Shown piece by piece: positions 35,603-45,406 of a stretch of 64,000 nt of DNA. Origin of the DNA: Psychrobacillus insolitus. GTDB taxonomy: Bacteria > Bacillota > Bacilli > Bacillales_A > Planococcaceae. The first letter of the stretch is position 1; each line of letters begins with the position of its first letter. Under the pieces are notes generated by a model. That model worked only from the letters and a program-made list of their open reading frames with translations. It had not been told where the DNA came from and did not search any database. Position numbers and translations under genes: made by a program. Location: contig NZ_QKZI01000007.1 in assembly GCF_003254155.1 (NCBI RefSeq), positions 1 through 64,000 of the forward strand, given 5' to 3'.

Positions 35603-36835
35603 ATGACAACATTTATAAATAAACTAGAAAAATACGCTGGACTCGCTGTAGAAGTAGGAGTGAACATTCAACCTGGACAGAATTTATATATTGCTTCCTC
35701 TATTGACAGTGTTGAGCTTGTTCGATTAATTACTAAAAAAGCATATGAAGTTGGAGCAAAACAAGTTTTTGTTGATTTTTCAGATGATCAAATCACTCGT
35801 TTACGCTATGACTTAGCTCCTGCTGATTCTTTCAGCTTCTTCCCTTCTTGGAAAGCAAAAGAAAAAGAAATACTGGCAGAAGATGGTGCTGCATTCATGA
35901 GTATCATAAGCCAAAGCCCTGATTTATTAAAAGGAATAGATTCATCCAAAATTTCAGCATTCCAAAAAGCTGCTGGACAAGCATTGAGTAAATATCGTCA
36001 GTTTGTTCAATCAGACAAAATCAGCTGGACAGTTATAGCTTCCCCTTCTAAAGATTGGGCTAAAAAAGTGTTCCCTGAGTTAGCAGAAGAACTTCAAGTT
36101 TCTGCCCTATGGGATGCTATTTTTAAAGCAGTCCGTGCAGATCTATTAGACCCAGTTGCAGCGTGGAAAGAACATGATGCACTTTTACACACAAAAGTAG
36201 ATTACTTGAATGATAAAAACTATAAAAAACTTCACTATACAGCACCAGGGACAGATTTGACTATTGAACTTCCAGCGGGACATCTATGGTGTGGAGCAGG
36301 TAGTGTAAACGAAAAAGGGCACGAATTCATGGCTAATATGCCAACTGAAGAAGTATTTACCTTACCTCTGAAAACTGGAGTGGATGGATACGTTGCAAGC
36401 TCAAAACCTCTTAGCTATGGCGGTAACATTATCGATGAGTTTACAATTACATTTGAACAAGGGCGCATTGTCCAAGTAATTGCAAAACAAGGCCAAGACG
36501 TCCTTGAAAATTTAGTTGCTACGGATGAAGGTTCTCATTACTTAGGAGAAGTTGCACTTGTCCCTCATGATTCTCCAATCTCTAACTCTAATTTGTTATT
36601 CTATAACACACTTTTTGATGAAAATGCTTCCAACCACTTAGCTATCGGCAGTGCTTATGCTTTTTGTCTAAAAGGTGGTAAGAACATGAGTCGTGAAGAA
36701 CTTAATCAAAATGGTGTGAACGAAAGTATTACCCATGTTGACTTTATGATTGGTTCGGACAAAATGGATATTGATGGCATCAAAGAAGACGGAACAACTG
36801 AAGCTATCTTTCGGAATGGAAATTGGGCATTTTAA
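35603..36835 (+). CDS. M29-family aminopeptidase (AmpS/PepS-like), paralogue 1
   Basis: A 410-residue metallo-aminopeptidase of family M29, which has a two-metal centre and removes N-terminal residues from peptides. Blocks visible are LPAGHLWCGAG, MANMPTEEVFTLP, HYLGEVALVPHDSPIS (metal Glu/His) and SNHLAIGSAY. AGGAAG is seven bases before the chosen ATG. A clear paralogue lies at 44174-45403. It stands alone downstream of and divergent from motAB. Confidence 0.92.
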   Translation: MTTFINKLEKYAGLAVEVGVNIQPGQNLYIASSIDSVELVRLITKKAYEVGAKQVFVDFSDDQITRLRYDLAPADSFSFFPSWKAKEKEILAEDGAAFMSIISQSPDLLKGIDSSKISAFQKAAGQALSKYRQFVQSDKISWTVIASPSKDWAKKVFPELAEELQVSALWDAIFKAVRADLLDPVAAWKEHDALLHTKVDYLNDKNYKKLHYTAPGTDLTIELPAGHLWCGAGSVNEKGHEFMANMPTEEVFTLPLKTGVDGYVASSKPLSYGGNIIDEFTITFEQGRIVQVIAKQGQDVLENLVATDEGSHYLGEVALVPHDSPISNSNLLFYNTLFDENASNHLAIGSAYAFCLKGGKNMSREELNQNGVNESITHVDFMIGSDKMDIDGIKEDGTTEAIFRNGNWAF

Positions 36836-36929
36836 CTGAATTTATATGTATTTCTATATAATTCTACTTACTTATTAACTTGATATAAGCTATAATAATA
36901 TTATTAACATAACTAGTGAGGTGTTATTA

Positions 36930-37070
36930 ATGGGCTTATTCATAGTTACAGTTCTTGGTTTCGTAAGTATCATGGGGATTACAGGTTATGCAATTTTGCA
37001 TTTCTTCTCTCAAAGCATGAATTCTCACGATGCAGAAGTTGTAGATCCAAAACCAACAGTTAGATACTAA
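36930..37070 (+). CDS. 46-residue membrane peptide
   Basis: GAGGTG is six bases before an ATG that opens 46 codons: one hydrophobic helix (GLFIVTVLGFVSIMGITGYA) and a short polar tail (NSHDAEVVDPKPTVRY). A terminator follows within ten bases. Ribosome site, hydrophobic helix and terminator make this a good small-protein gene; no family is recognised. Confidence 0.7.
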   Translation: MGLFIVTVLGFVSIMGITGYAILHFFSQSMNSHDAEVVDPKPTVRY

Positions 37071-37076
37071 TTTATG

Positions 37077-37108
37077 ACAATCGCAATTATTGCGATTGTT
37101 TTTTTATT
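37077..37108 (+). terminator. terminator after the 46-residue membrane peptide
   Basis: ACAATCGCAA and TTGCGATTGT pair and are followed by T7. Confidence 0.88.
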
Positions 37109-37335
37109 TCTTGAAAAAAATACCATGTTACTTGTTCACATTTACCTTTCATTTGCGCGACAAAGTTGTAACAGAATAATTACAAACTGGTCCTTTTTAA
37201 TCATTTTCATTTTTCCCGCTATGCCTTTACGACTAATTTCCAATGAAATATATGAAAACATCCATTATATAACAAATGTTAAGTCGTCAATTATCCATTA
37301 TACTTATTAAGTATGATTTGATTGGAGGAAGTCTA

Positions 37336-38343
37336 ATGTTTTCAAATGCACATATTGGAATAGATTTAGGAACAGCTAATACATTAGTTTATACTAAAAA
37401 TAAAGGTTTACTAATAGATGAACCAACTGTTGTTGCAATAAATACTAAAACAAAAGAAATCATTGCTTTTGGAGAAGAAGCAAAAAAAATGATTGGTAAA
37501 ACACCGCCTTCTATAGAAATTATTAAACCTTTAAAAGACGGCGTTATTGCCGATTTTGATATTACTACACAGTTATTAAAATTGATCATGCAAAAAGCAA
37601 GCAAGAAGTTAGGAGCAACCCTAAGAAAACCGACTGTTGTTGTTTGCACTCCTTCTGGTGCTACCTCTGTTGAACGTAGAGCAATACAAGATGCAGTTCG
37701 ACAAAGTGGAGCAAAAGAAGTACAACTCATGGAAGAACCCGTTGCAGCAGCGATTGGAGCAGGATTACCAGTAAGTGAACCTGTTGCAAGTATGATTGTG
37801 GATATCGGTGGCGGGACAACTGAAGTAGGTATCATCTCTTTTGGCGGCGTTGTAGCCTCTAACACTGTAAAATCTGCAGGTGATAAAATGGATGAAGCAA
37901 TTATACACTACGTAAGAAAAGAGTATAATGTATTAATTGGCGAGCCAACTGCAGAAGAAATTAAGAAAACAATTGGTTATGCATTATTACCACATACGAT
38001 AGAATTTATGGATATAAGAGGAAGAGACGTAGTAACCGGGCTACCACTTACGATAAACCTATCTTCAAATCAAATTCAAGGAGTTTTAAGAGAATCACTA
38101 GAAACAATATTAGAAGCGATTCGTGCAACTCTTGAAATTTGTCCACCCGAACTATCAGGTGATATTGTCGATCATGGCGTAATTTTAACAGGCGGTGGCT
38201 CTCTTCTAAAGGGCTTAACCGAGTGGCTTTCAAGTGTCATAGAAGTTCCTGTAAATTTAGCTCCTGAGCCGTTACAATCTGTTGCAATTGGAACCGGTAA
38301 AGCATATTTCATCTCTGAGAGAAAACAAAAAATAGCAAAATAA
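37336..38343 (+). CDS. mreBH: MreB-like actin homologue (MreBH type)
   Basis: A 335-residue actin-fold ATPase, the same length as B. subtilis MreBH. Phosphate 1 is [12 protein letters not shown], phosphate 2 is [12 protein letters not shown], and the adenosine loop is [11 protein letters not shown]. MreB homologues guide lateral wall synthesis; MreBH directs the autolysin LytE. It stands alone rather than in an mreBCD operon, which excludes the main MreB; Mbl remains possible. GGAGG precedes the chosen ATG; a longer ORF start at 37276 has no site. Confidence 0.87.
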   Translation: MFSNAHIGIDLGTANTLVYTKNKGLLIDEPTVVAINTKTKEIIAFGEEAKKMIGKTPPSIEIIKPLKDGVIADFDITTQLLKLIMQKASKKLGATLRKPTVVVCTPSGATSVERRAIQDAVRQSGAKEVQLMEEPVAAAIGAGLPVSEPVASMIVDIGGGTTEVGIISFGGVVASNTVKSAGDKMDEAIIHYVRKEYNVLIGEPTAEEIKKTIGYALLPHTIEFMDIRGRDVVTGLPLTINLSSNQIQGVLRESLETILEAIRATLEICPPELSGDIVDHGVILTGGGSLLKGLTEWLSSVIEVPVNLAPEPLQSVAIGTGKAYFISERKQKIAK

Positions 38344-38344
38344 C

Positions 38345-38387
38345 GTTCAGCCACTCCCGATAATTTATGTGAGTGGCTGACTTTTTA
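38345..38387 (+). terminator. terminator of the MreB-like gene
   Basis: AGCCACTC and GAGTGGCT pair and are followed by GACTTTTTAC. Confidence 0.8.
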
Positions 38388-38508
38388 CATATTAGGAACA
38401 CTGAGCATAATAGGAGTTAGACGTGTCACATAAATTTATTAATCAAATTAGAAGTTTTTTTTGCTTTTTTCATATAAAATAAATAGTGAGAAAAGAAGGA
38501 GGAGTTTT

Positions 38509-39072
38509 ATGACTAGTTTACAAGATATATTAGTTTATAACGGCACTTTTGTGCAGGAAAAATTATACGAACCTTACTTAACAACTAAGTTTCCAGATAA
38601 AAAAATTGTTATATTAACTTGCATGGACACACGTTTGGTTGAAATGCTACCTAAATCCATGAATTTAAAAAATGGCGATGTAAAAATCGTAAAAAGTGCT
38701 GGAGCTATTATTAACCATCCATTTGGCGGAATCATGCGTAGCTTAATCGTAGCAGTCTATGAACTTCATGCAGATGAAATTTATGTCATTGGACATTACG
38801 ATTGTGGTATGAGCGCAATCAAAACCGATCAAATTATTGAAAAAATGACTAAAAGGGGTGTAGATCCCAAAGTTATTGAAATTTTGAAAAACTCAGGTGT
38901 AAATGTGGAAGAATGGTTAGAAGGTTTTTCTGATGTGAAAGAAAGTGTGTTACATAGTGTAGATATGATTCGTAATCATCCATTAATGCTAAAAGATGTC
39001 CCTGTACACGGTCTAATAATCGATCCAAATACGGGTAGACTAGACATAGTTTCTGATGGTTCTGCAGAATGA
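38509..39072 (+). CDS. beta-type carbonic anhydrase family protein
   Basis: A 187-residue protein with the zinc ligands of beta-carbonic anhydrases: Cys and Asp in CMDTRL, and His and Cys in GHYDCGM. It resembles the YtiB group found in Bacillales. It likely interconverts CO2 and bicarbonate in the cytoplasm. AAGGAGGA precedes the ATG. A single gene with its own terminator. Confidence 0.9.
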   Translation: MTSLQDILVYNGTFVQEKLYEPYLTTKFPDKKIVILTCMDTRLVEMLPKSMNLKNGDVKIVKSAGAIINHPFGGIMRSLIVAVYELHADEIYVIGHYDCGMSAIKTDQIIEKMTKRGVDPKVIEILKNSGVNVEEWLEGFSDVKESVLHSVDMIRNHPLMLKDVPVHGLIIDPNTGRLDIVSDGSAE

Positions 39073-39133
39073 TATTCCTTTAATATATAAATACACAATT
39101 CAACAATTTCTCTGTTATTTCCTGGGAAATTGA

Positions 39134-39170
39134 CAAAGGGTGGCTATTCATTCGAATAGCCACCCTTTCA
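39134..39170. terminator. bidirectional terminator
   Basis: AAAGGGTGGCTATTC and GAATAGCCACCCTTT form a 15-bp perfect stem between convergent genes. Confidence 0.85.
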
Positions 39171-39207
39171 TTTGAGCATTCAATCTTTTGAATATATTCT
39201 TACCCTT

Positions 39208-39753
39208 TCAAAACTCATCACTAATAGATGCATACATATAATGATCTTCCCACTTCCCATTAATAAAAAGAAGTTTTCTTAACAAACCTTCTCTTTGGAA
39301 TTGGTTATTTTCTAGCACTTTAATAGACCCTAAATTTTTGGGAGATACATACGCCTCTATCCGATTTAAATTTACATGTTCAAAAGCAAAATGCCTAACT
39401 AGTTTTACGGATGCAGATGCAATTCCTTTTCCGATGAATTCTTCGTCAATTGAATAACCAATGAGGCCACTAGAAAAAGGCATTCTTTTTAGACTATACA
39501 ATGAAATATGTCCAATCACTTGGTCAGTTTCAGGTAAAAACACACCAAAACTAAATTCTCTTTTTTCTTTCAACAACATTTGTGATTCTCGAATTTTTTC
39601 TCGCTGCACTACCGTTGTATAATACTCATCACGATGTAATGGCTCATAAATGGACCAGAAACGTTTATTTCGATACACTAGATTCGCTAAACTCGGCGCA
39701 TCATTTATATTTAAAGTACGCAAATAGCACGTTTTTCCTTCTAAATAGATCAA
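39208..39753 (-). CDS. GNAT acetyltransferase (RimJ/RimL-like)
   Basis: A 181-residue N-acetyltransferase with acetyl-CoA motif GYSIDEEFIGKGIASASVKL replaced in part by IGKGIA (about 113-118), and the family C-terminal VLENNQFQREGLLRK. The substrate is unknown; the group includes ribosomal-protein and antibiotic acetyltransferases. The start is TTG with GGGTG nearby. It is monocistronic. Confidence 0.88.
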   Translation of the reverse strand: MIYLEGKTCYLRTLNINDAPSLANLVYRNKRFWSIYEPLHRDEYYTTVVQREKIRESQMLLKEKREFSFGVFLPETDQVIGHISLYSLKRMPFSSGLIGYSIDEEFIGKGIASASVKLVRHFAFEHVNLNRIEAYVSPKNLGSIKVLENNQFQREGLLRKLLFINGKWEDHYMYASISDEF

Positions 39754-40214
39754 GCATCTTCACCCTTTTACATTAGTTAATTGGACAAACTCATGTACAA
39801 CTTGTATGAAAAGATTAATACCATTCATCCAAAATGCTTTTTTTCTTAGCTTTCTCTATATATTTCATAGCAACCCCTTCTACTGTCATGACAGCCAGTA
39901 AACGGGTCCTATAGTATATGAATAAGATACATGTCCTAATTCATGGGATTCATTCTTCCCCTAGCATCGTCTATTTTACATTTAAATATTCGATGGATAG
40001 AAATTTTCCTTCAAAGAATATATCCAAACATCTTACTTCTGGCTTTATTTTTCAATCATTTCATATTCCTCCAATTTTTGATACCCATTTTAAAATAGTA
40101 TACCATGTTTTTTATTATCCAATTATTCCGTTTTTTGTCACGAAACATTCATAAATACGATTTGTAGTCGCTTTGTTTCAAAGGTATACTTATTTAATAG
40201 AAGGAGGGGAATGA
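39754..40214. other. AT-rich intergenic stretch
   Basis: No supported gene is present. On the minus strand AGAAGGGG precedes an ATG at 39868 that opens only 17 codons (MKYIEKAKKKSILDEWY), too little to call. The upstream half of 39900-40150 holds no clear promoter, hairpin or repeat. Confidence 0.4.
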
Positions 40215-40943
40215 ATGTTCAAACTATTCCTTTTGATTTTCAGTTTTATTGCAACTGTAGCCACTAATACTCTAGCTAATACGCTTCCGATTAATAATCA
40301 AACAACTGCAGAAATTTCAAATAGACTCCCAGCATTATTTACACCAGCTGGTTTTGTTTTTAGTATTTGGGGTGTTATCTATGTGCTTTTAGCTTATTGG
40401 ATTTGGAATATGCTAAAAGAATATCGTCAGACAAAAACTCTTCCTATGTCCCGAGTATTATTATTTGTAATTTCATCCATTTTCAATATTAGTTGGATTT
40501 TTTCGTGGCATTATGAATATTTTAATTATTCATTAATTGCTATGTTTGGATTGCTTGTTACATTATTTTTACTTTATATGACATACTCAAGTGAAAGACA
40601 ACTTTTTAAACAAAGATTGCCTATATCTATTTATCTAGGTTGGATTTTTGTTGCTCTATTTGCAAATTTAGATTATGTATTAACATATTATGAATTCAGT
40701 GGATTCGGAATGACTAAACCACTTTGGACCGTTATCTACCTTACTATTGCGACTGCAATCGCTCTTCATTTCCGTTATCATTATAATGATCGTGCAATAG
40801 TACTCGTTTTCATTTGGGCTTTCTTTGGAATTATGGTCCGCCATAAACTGGATGTATTATTCATCTCTTCCGTTTCTTTATTTTTAATTTGTGTACTCAT
40901 AGTAGGAATACTATATATCAAAAAAACGCCTTCGAAAAGTTAA
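40215..40943 (+). CDS. tryptophan-rich sensory protein / TspO-related membrane protein
   Basis: A 242-residue membrane protein with about seven hydrophobic helices. LFTPAGFVFSIWGVIYVLLAYW (residues about 41-62, including the FTPAGFVFSIWG block) is the hallmark of a TspO-like subfamily that is longer than classical TspO. The ligand and role are unknown. GGAGGGG lies before the ATG. The stop is inside the left arm region of a terminator. Confidence 0.85.
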   Translation: MFKLFLLIFSFIATVATNTLANTLPINNQTTAEISNRLPALFTPAGFVFSIWGVIYVLLAYWIWNMLKEYRQTKTLPMSRVLLFVISSIFNISWIFSWHYEYFNYSLIAMFGLLVTLFLLYMTYSSERQLFKQRLPISIYLGWIFVALFANLDYVLTYYEFSGFGMTKPLWTVIYLTIATAIALHFRYHYNDRAIVLVFIWAFFGIMVRHKLDVLFISSVSLFLICVLIVGILYIKKTPSKS

Positions 40944-40960
40944 TTTCGAAGGCGTTTTTT
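40921..40960. terminator. bidirectional terminator between the TspO-like gene and map
   Basis: AAAACGCCTTCGAAA and TTTCGAAGGCGTTTT form a 15-bp perfect stem that overlaps the last codons of the upstream gene. Confidence 0.9.
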
Positions 40961-40982
40961 CTATTTTACCTATTTTACCTAA

Positions 40983-41774
<792 letters not shown>

Positions 41775-41780
41775 TCATAT

Positions 41781-42362
41781 TTATACTTTATGCGGCAGTA
41801 AAAGACGTGGCGCTTTTACGAATAAAATCACACAGATGAATGCTGCCAGTAAAAATACCGGAATCATATACGTTGAATTATAGACCATTGAATAGATGAT
41901 GACGTTCTGATCTCCAGCAAATTCTCCAAAAAATAGAATACCTGAAAGGACATGAGCAAGGTATCGAAGGAACGCTGCAATGAATACCCCCATAATAACG
42001 GATAATGCCATTTTCATCTTATCCTTTTGTTCATATGCTTTCATAAACGCTGGTCGTAATAATCCTGCGAATCCTGCCACCATAAATGCTATAAAGTAAT
42101 CAATTCCAACTTGTAGGATAACAATCTCAAAAGAAAGTGGTACTGCATAAAAACGACCTGTAACTACTTGTAGTAATCCAATTAGTAGTCCAGTAACTAA
42201 ACCTGCCACTATTCCTCGGCGAAACGCGATTAATATAACAGGGACAAGTACAAAGGTAACAGTACCCCCTTGTGGCATTCCAAATCCAATCATATCTAAT
42301 ATATATCCAAGAGCTGCAAAAATAGCGATTTCTACTAATAACAATACACGTTGATTTTTCAT
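41781..42362 (-). CDS. thiT: thiamine ECF transporter substrate-binding protein ThiT
   Basis: A 193-residue integral membrane S component with about six helices that binds thiamine and works with the shared ECF energizing module. Family features are GGTVTFVLVPVILIAFRRG and GRFYAVP. The start is the ATG behind AAGGAG; a longer frame from 42416 would run into the riboswitch. The TPP riboswitch upstream confirms the substrate class. Confidence 0.94.
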   Translation of the reverse strand: MKNQRVLLLVEIAIFAALGYILDMIGFGMPQGGTVTFVLVPVILIAFRRGIVAGLVTGLLIGLLQVVTGRFYAVPLSFEIVILQVGIDYFIAFMVAGFAGLLRPAFMKAYEQKDKMKMALSVIMGVFIAAFLRYLAHVLSGILFFGEFAGDQNVIIYSMVYNSTYMIPVFLLAAFICVILFVKAPRLLLPHKV

Positions 42363-42432
42363 TGTAATCTCCTTTTTTGACCACAAAAAAAACGACCCAG
42401 GGATAGACCCAGACATCGCGATTGTCAGTTTC

Positions 42433-42511
42433 CATCCACATCCCTACGCAAGCATTAACTTACAGGTTCGAAGGGTACAATCTCAGTCGCTTAAACGACG
42501 CCCCTTGTGGT
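42433..42511 (-). promoter_or_regulatory. TPP riboswitch (thi box) of thiT
   Basis: On the minus strand CACAAGGGGCGTC, the conserved GACTGAGATTGTACCC, GAACCTGTAAGTTAATGC and TTGCGTAGGGATGTGG occur in the THI-box order. A T-run after a GGGTC-rich hairpin (about 42380-42410) may be the terminator. TPP binding should switch thiT off. Confidence 0.95.
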
Positions 42512-42534
42512 TATGAATTATTTAGTTCGAATTC

Positions 42535-42563
42535 ATTGTAATCTATTAAAAAAAGGAATGCAA
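42535..42563 (-). promoter_or_regulatory. thiT promoter
   Basis: TTGCAT and TACAAT on the minus strand are 17 bases apart, about 25 bases upstream of the riboswitch aptamer. Confidence 0.6.
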
Positions 42564-42717
42564 CCTCGTAAGCTTAATTGTTATACTAATAGAAATACTT
42601 TATGAAAGTGAGTTTTTTGATTATCCTTCACTGAACTTGGCAAAAATAGATGCAAGAGAAATATTTCGAATGTATTAGTCGTTATGATATTCGACAAATA
42701 TGCATAGGAGAAAGGAG

Positions 42718-43068
42718 ATGATTTTAATTCATTTTGAAAATAATAAAGTGCTAGCTTCCCTTTCTTATTTTAGTGTATTATTCGCTCCTTTTATACTTCC
42801 AATTATCGTTTATTTCATTTCACAAGATTCTCATGTGAAACAACATGCAAAACGAGCTCTTGTTTCACATATTATTCCTGTCGTATTAATGATTGTTTTA
42901 TTTATTACTATTTTCGCGAGTTTTGTTCCATTCTCTATGAATACTACTTATGAGGAACCATCTTTATTCATGACATCTACACCGCTGTTATTTGTGCTTG
43001 TGTATATGTTAATTTACGCGATTATTTTTATTTGGAACATTATCCAAGGCATTAAAGTGTTAAGATAA
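42718..43068 (+). CDS. DUF4870-like small membrane protein
   Basis: A 116-residue protein with three hydrophobic helices and the segment HVKQHAKRALVSHI, typical of the DUF4870 (Tic20-like) family. AGGAG is seven bases before the chosen ATG (a second AAAGGAG touches it). A 33-codon cationic peptide gene follows 64 bases later in the same direction. Function unknown. Confidence 0.8.
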   Translation: MILIHFENNKVLASLSYFSVLFAPFILPIIVYFISQDSHVKQHAKRALVSHIIPVVLMIVLFITIFASFVPFSMNTTYEEPSLFMTSTPLLFVLVYMLIYAIIFIWNIIQGIKVLR

Positions 43069-43132
43069 GGTTTAGGAATTTTTAATACGGGAACATATGC
43101 AGTAATTATTATTTCAATTAGGAGTGATTCAT

Positions 43133-43234
43133 ATGAGTCTGAAAAGTTTAGTCAAAACTGCAGTGAAGTTTGCACCAATTGTCATTCCAATCGTTCAAAA
43201 AGCATTAAAAGCTAAAAAAAATGTAAAGAAATGA
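43133..43234 (+). CDS. 33-residue cationic amphipathic peptide
   Basis: AGGAG lies before an ATG that opens 33 codons: MSLKSLVKTAVKFAPIVIPI followed by a Lys-rich tail (nine Lys in total). The layout is a single amphipathic or membrane-seeking helix with a basic end. A strong terminator begins at the stop. Such peptides are found as uncharacterised small proteins, toxins or bacteriocin-like peptides; the sequence alone does not decide. Confidence 0.65.
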   Translation: MSLKSLVKTAVKFAPIVIPIVQKALKAKKNVKK

Positions 43235-43284
43235 AAAGAGCAAAATCTTGAGTCCGACATAGACTCAAGATTTTGCTCTTTTTT
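43235..43284. terminator. bidirectional terminator
   Basis: AAAGAGCAAAATCTTGAGTC and its exact complement form a 20-bp stem followed by T-run, between the peptide gene and the GDSL gene. Confidence 0.92.
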
Positions 43285-43289
43285 TAAGA

Positions 43290-44159
43290 TTATATAAATG
43301 CTTTAAACTCTGTTAGTGACAAGTACTGATCAAAGCCTTCTATTCTTGAAACAGGCTGAGTAGAATTATCTGATTGTCTTTTAATAATTTCTTCAAACGA
43401 CAAAGGATTTGGAGCAGGTAACTCTAGTGGATATACTTGTACCCAAGAATGATACTGTTTTAAAAATGCATTTGCCATCAATCGATATCCTTCCATTGTT
43501 GGATGAACATCGGCTTGGTTCGGTATTAACTCTTTTGCATTTTCCACGAATGATTCTTCTACAGATACATACATTGCACCATTTGCTAATGCTTCTGTTT
43601 TTAAAATGGTATGTAATGTAGTTAATTCTTTGCTAATTCCTTGTTTCTGCGTATCTTGAATATGTGGATAAGCAAAATAATATCCCATCACATAGATTTT
43701 AGCTTTCGGAGCAGCTAGTTTTACTTCTTGAATAATCGAAGTAATATTTTTTCGGACATTATTTAAAGCTAAGTCTGTTGGAATTTGTTGATAGGCAATT
43801 GATCCATTTGCTGGGTTCACTTGAACGAGTTGCAACAGATCATTCGCACCAGCAGAAATTGTAACAACTGTTGCACTTTTCAATAATCCCTGTGCTTCTT
43901 TTGTTTGAACTGTATGCAATACTTCACCTGTTGTATAACCCGGAAAAGCTAATGCTTTAGAATAAAAACCTAGCTTGCCCAACCGTTGTAATTCCTGTGC
44001 TATTAAATCTGTATAGCCAGTATCAATTTGTCGATAAGGCGTTTGGCCAGCCGCTAAAGAATCTCCTATAGCGATATAAACTTCAGATCCTTTTGCTTCC
44101 ACAGGTAGGGAAACAAATGATAGGAACAAAACTATGCATGTAACAATCCATCTTTTCAT
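43290..44159 (-). CDS. secreted SGNH/GDSL hydrolase
   Basis: A 289-residue hydrolase with an N-terminal signal peptide (KRWIVTCIVLFLSFVSLPVEA). The block I Ser is in AIGDSLAAG, the Asn of block III in SAGANDLL, and the catalytic Asp/His in DVHPTMEGY. It acts as an extracytoplasmic esterase or lipase; the substrate is not known. AAGGAG overlaps the stop codon of the upstream aminopeptidase, so the two genes are coupled. Confidence 0.9.
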   Translation of the reverse strand: MKRWIVTCIVLFLSFVSLPVEAKGSEVYIAIGDSLAAGQTPYRQIDTGYTDLIAQELQRLGKLGFYSKALAFPGYTTGEVLHTVQTKEAQGLLKSATVVTISAGANDLLQLVQVNPANGSIAYQQIPTDLALNNVRKNITSIIQEVKLAAPKAKIYVMGYYFAYPHIQDTQKQGISKELTTLHTILKTEALANGAMYVSVEESFVENAKELIPNQADVHPTMEGYRLMANAFLKQYHSWVQVYPLELPAPNPLSFEEIIKRQSDNSTQPVSRIEGFDQYLSLTEFKAFI

Positions 44160-44173
44160 GTAAAATCGACTCC

Positions 44174-45403
44174 TTAGAATGCCCATGTCCCTTTTATAAA
44201 AATAGGTTCATTTGTGCTATCTTCCAGTTCTCCCATAATATCCATGTCTCCGCTACCAATCATAAAGTCTTCATGCACGATTGACGTATTTATGCCGAGG
44301 CTTTCCAGTTCACTATGTGATAATCCACGTGCTCCCTCGATACAAGTGGGATACGCTTCACCTATAGCAAAATGATTAGACGCATTCTCATCAAATAATG
44401 TATTGAAAAACAATACATTGGATGCCGAGATTGGCGATTCATGTGGAACTAAAGCAATTTCTCCTAGATATTTTGCACCTTCGTCAGTTTGTACTAGGTC
44501 TTTTAAAAGTTCTTCTCCAGTAGATGCTTGAACTTTCGTAATCGCGCCATTTTCAAATATTAAGGTAAACCCATCAATAACGTTTCCTTTAAATACGAAT
44601 GGCTTTGTATTTGTCACATATCCATTCACACCTGTTTTTAGAGGAGCAGTAAATACTTCCTCCGTCGGCATATTTGCTATAAACGAAACTGCTTGAGCAT
44701 TTTTACTAGATCCACTTTGCCAAATATGGCCTGTTGGAAGTTCTACTTGAATATCAGTCCCTGGAGCCTTATAGTGCAGTTTTTTATATTTCTTTTCATT
44801 TAAAAGTGCTGCACGACTTTCTAAGTTTTCAATATGCTGCTTCCACTTTTCAACTGCTGTTCCTTCACCAACTCTGACTACTTGGAAAATAACATCCCAC
44901 AACGCTTGCATTTGAAATGCTGGGTCAAGATGAGGAAATACCTTTGCTGCCCATTTCTCAGAAGGCATAGCAACTATCGACCATGTGATCACGTCGTTCA
45001 TCACTGCTTTTCTATAGTTTGCTAATGCTTTTCCACTTGCTTTTTGGAAATTAGAAATCCGATCAATCGAAACTCCTTCAAGCATATCTGGATTATCAGC
45101 ATCAATCCATAAGAGTGCACCTTTGTTTTCAATTAGTTCATCACGTTGTAACGTAGCCCATTTCGGAAACTCATGAAATGCTTCGTCTGGAGCTAAATCA
45201 TAAAATGCACGTGCATTCACTTCATCCGAATAATTAACATCTACACGCTTTGCACCAGCTTCATACGCTTTTTTAACGATAAGTCTAGTGAACTCAATTG
45301 TATTTGTAGTTGTATTAATAAGTAGAGGTTGGTTTTTTTGAATGTTCAATCCAACTTTAACAACAAGCTCTGCATATTCTTCTAATTTCTCCGAGAAGTT
45401 CAT
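44174..45403 (-). CDS. M29-family aminopeptidase (AmpS/PepS-like), paralogue 2
   Basis: A 409-residue M29 peptidase closely related to the protein at 35603-36835: LPTGHIWQSGSS, IANMPTEEVFTAPLKTG, KYLGEIALVPHESPIS and SNHFAIGEAY align throughout. It starts three bases after the helicase stop with GGAAG inside the helicase end, giving a helicase-aminopeptidase-GDSL operon. Confidence 0.92.
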   Translation of the reverse strand: MNFSEKLEEYAELVVKVGLNIQKNQPLLINTTTNTIEFTRLIVKKAYEAGAKRVDVNYSDEVNARAFYDLAPDEAFHEFPKWATLQRDELIENKGALLWIDADNPDMLEGVSIDRISNFQKASGKALANYRKAVMNDVITWSIVAMPSEKWAAKVFPHLDPAFQMQALWDVIFQVVRVGEGTAVEKWKQHIENLESRAALLNEKKYKKLHYKAPGTDIQVELPTGHIWQSGSSKNAQAVSFIANMPTEEVFTAPLKTGVNGYVTNTKPFVFKGNVIDGFTLIFENGAITKVQASTGEELLKDLVQTDEGAKYLGEIALVPHESPISASNVLFFNTLFDENASNHFAIGEAYPTCIEGARGLSHSELESLGINTSIVHEDFMIGSGDMDIMGELEDSTNEPIFIKGTWAF

Positions 45404-45406
45404 GAC

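Noticed and set aside
37074-37310. 78-codon ORF
   Set aside because: It starts inside the terminator of the 46-residue peptide gene, has no ribosome site and overlaps the mreB-like promoter region.
39815-39889. 17- to 24-codon ORF with AGAAGGGG site on the minus strand
   Set aside because: Too short, no terminator or promoter, and no recognisable peptide.
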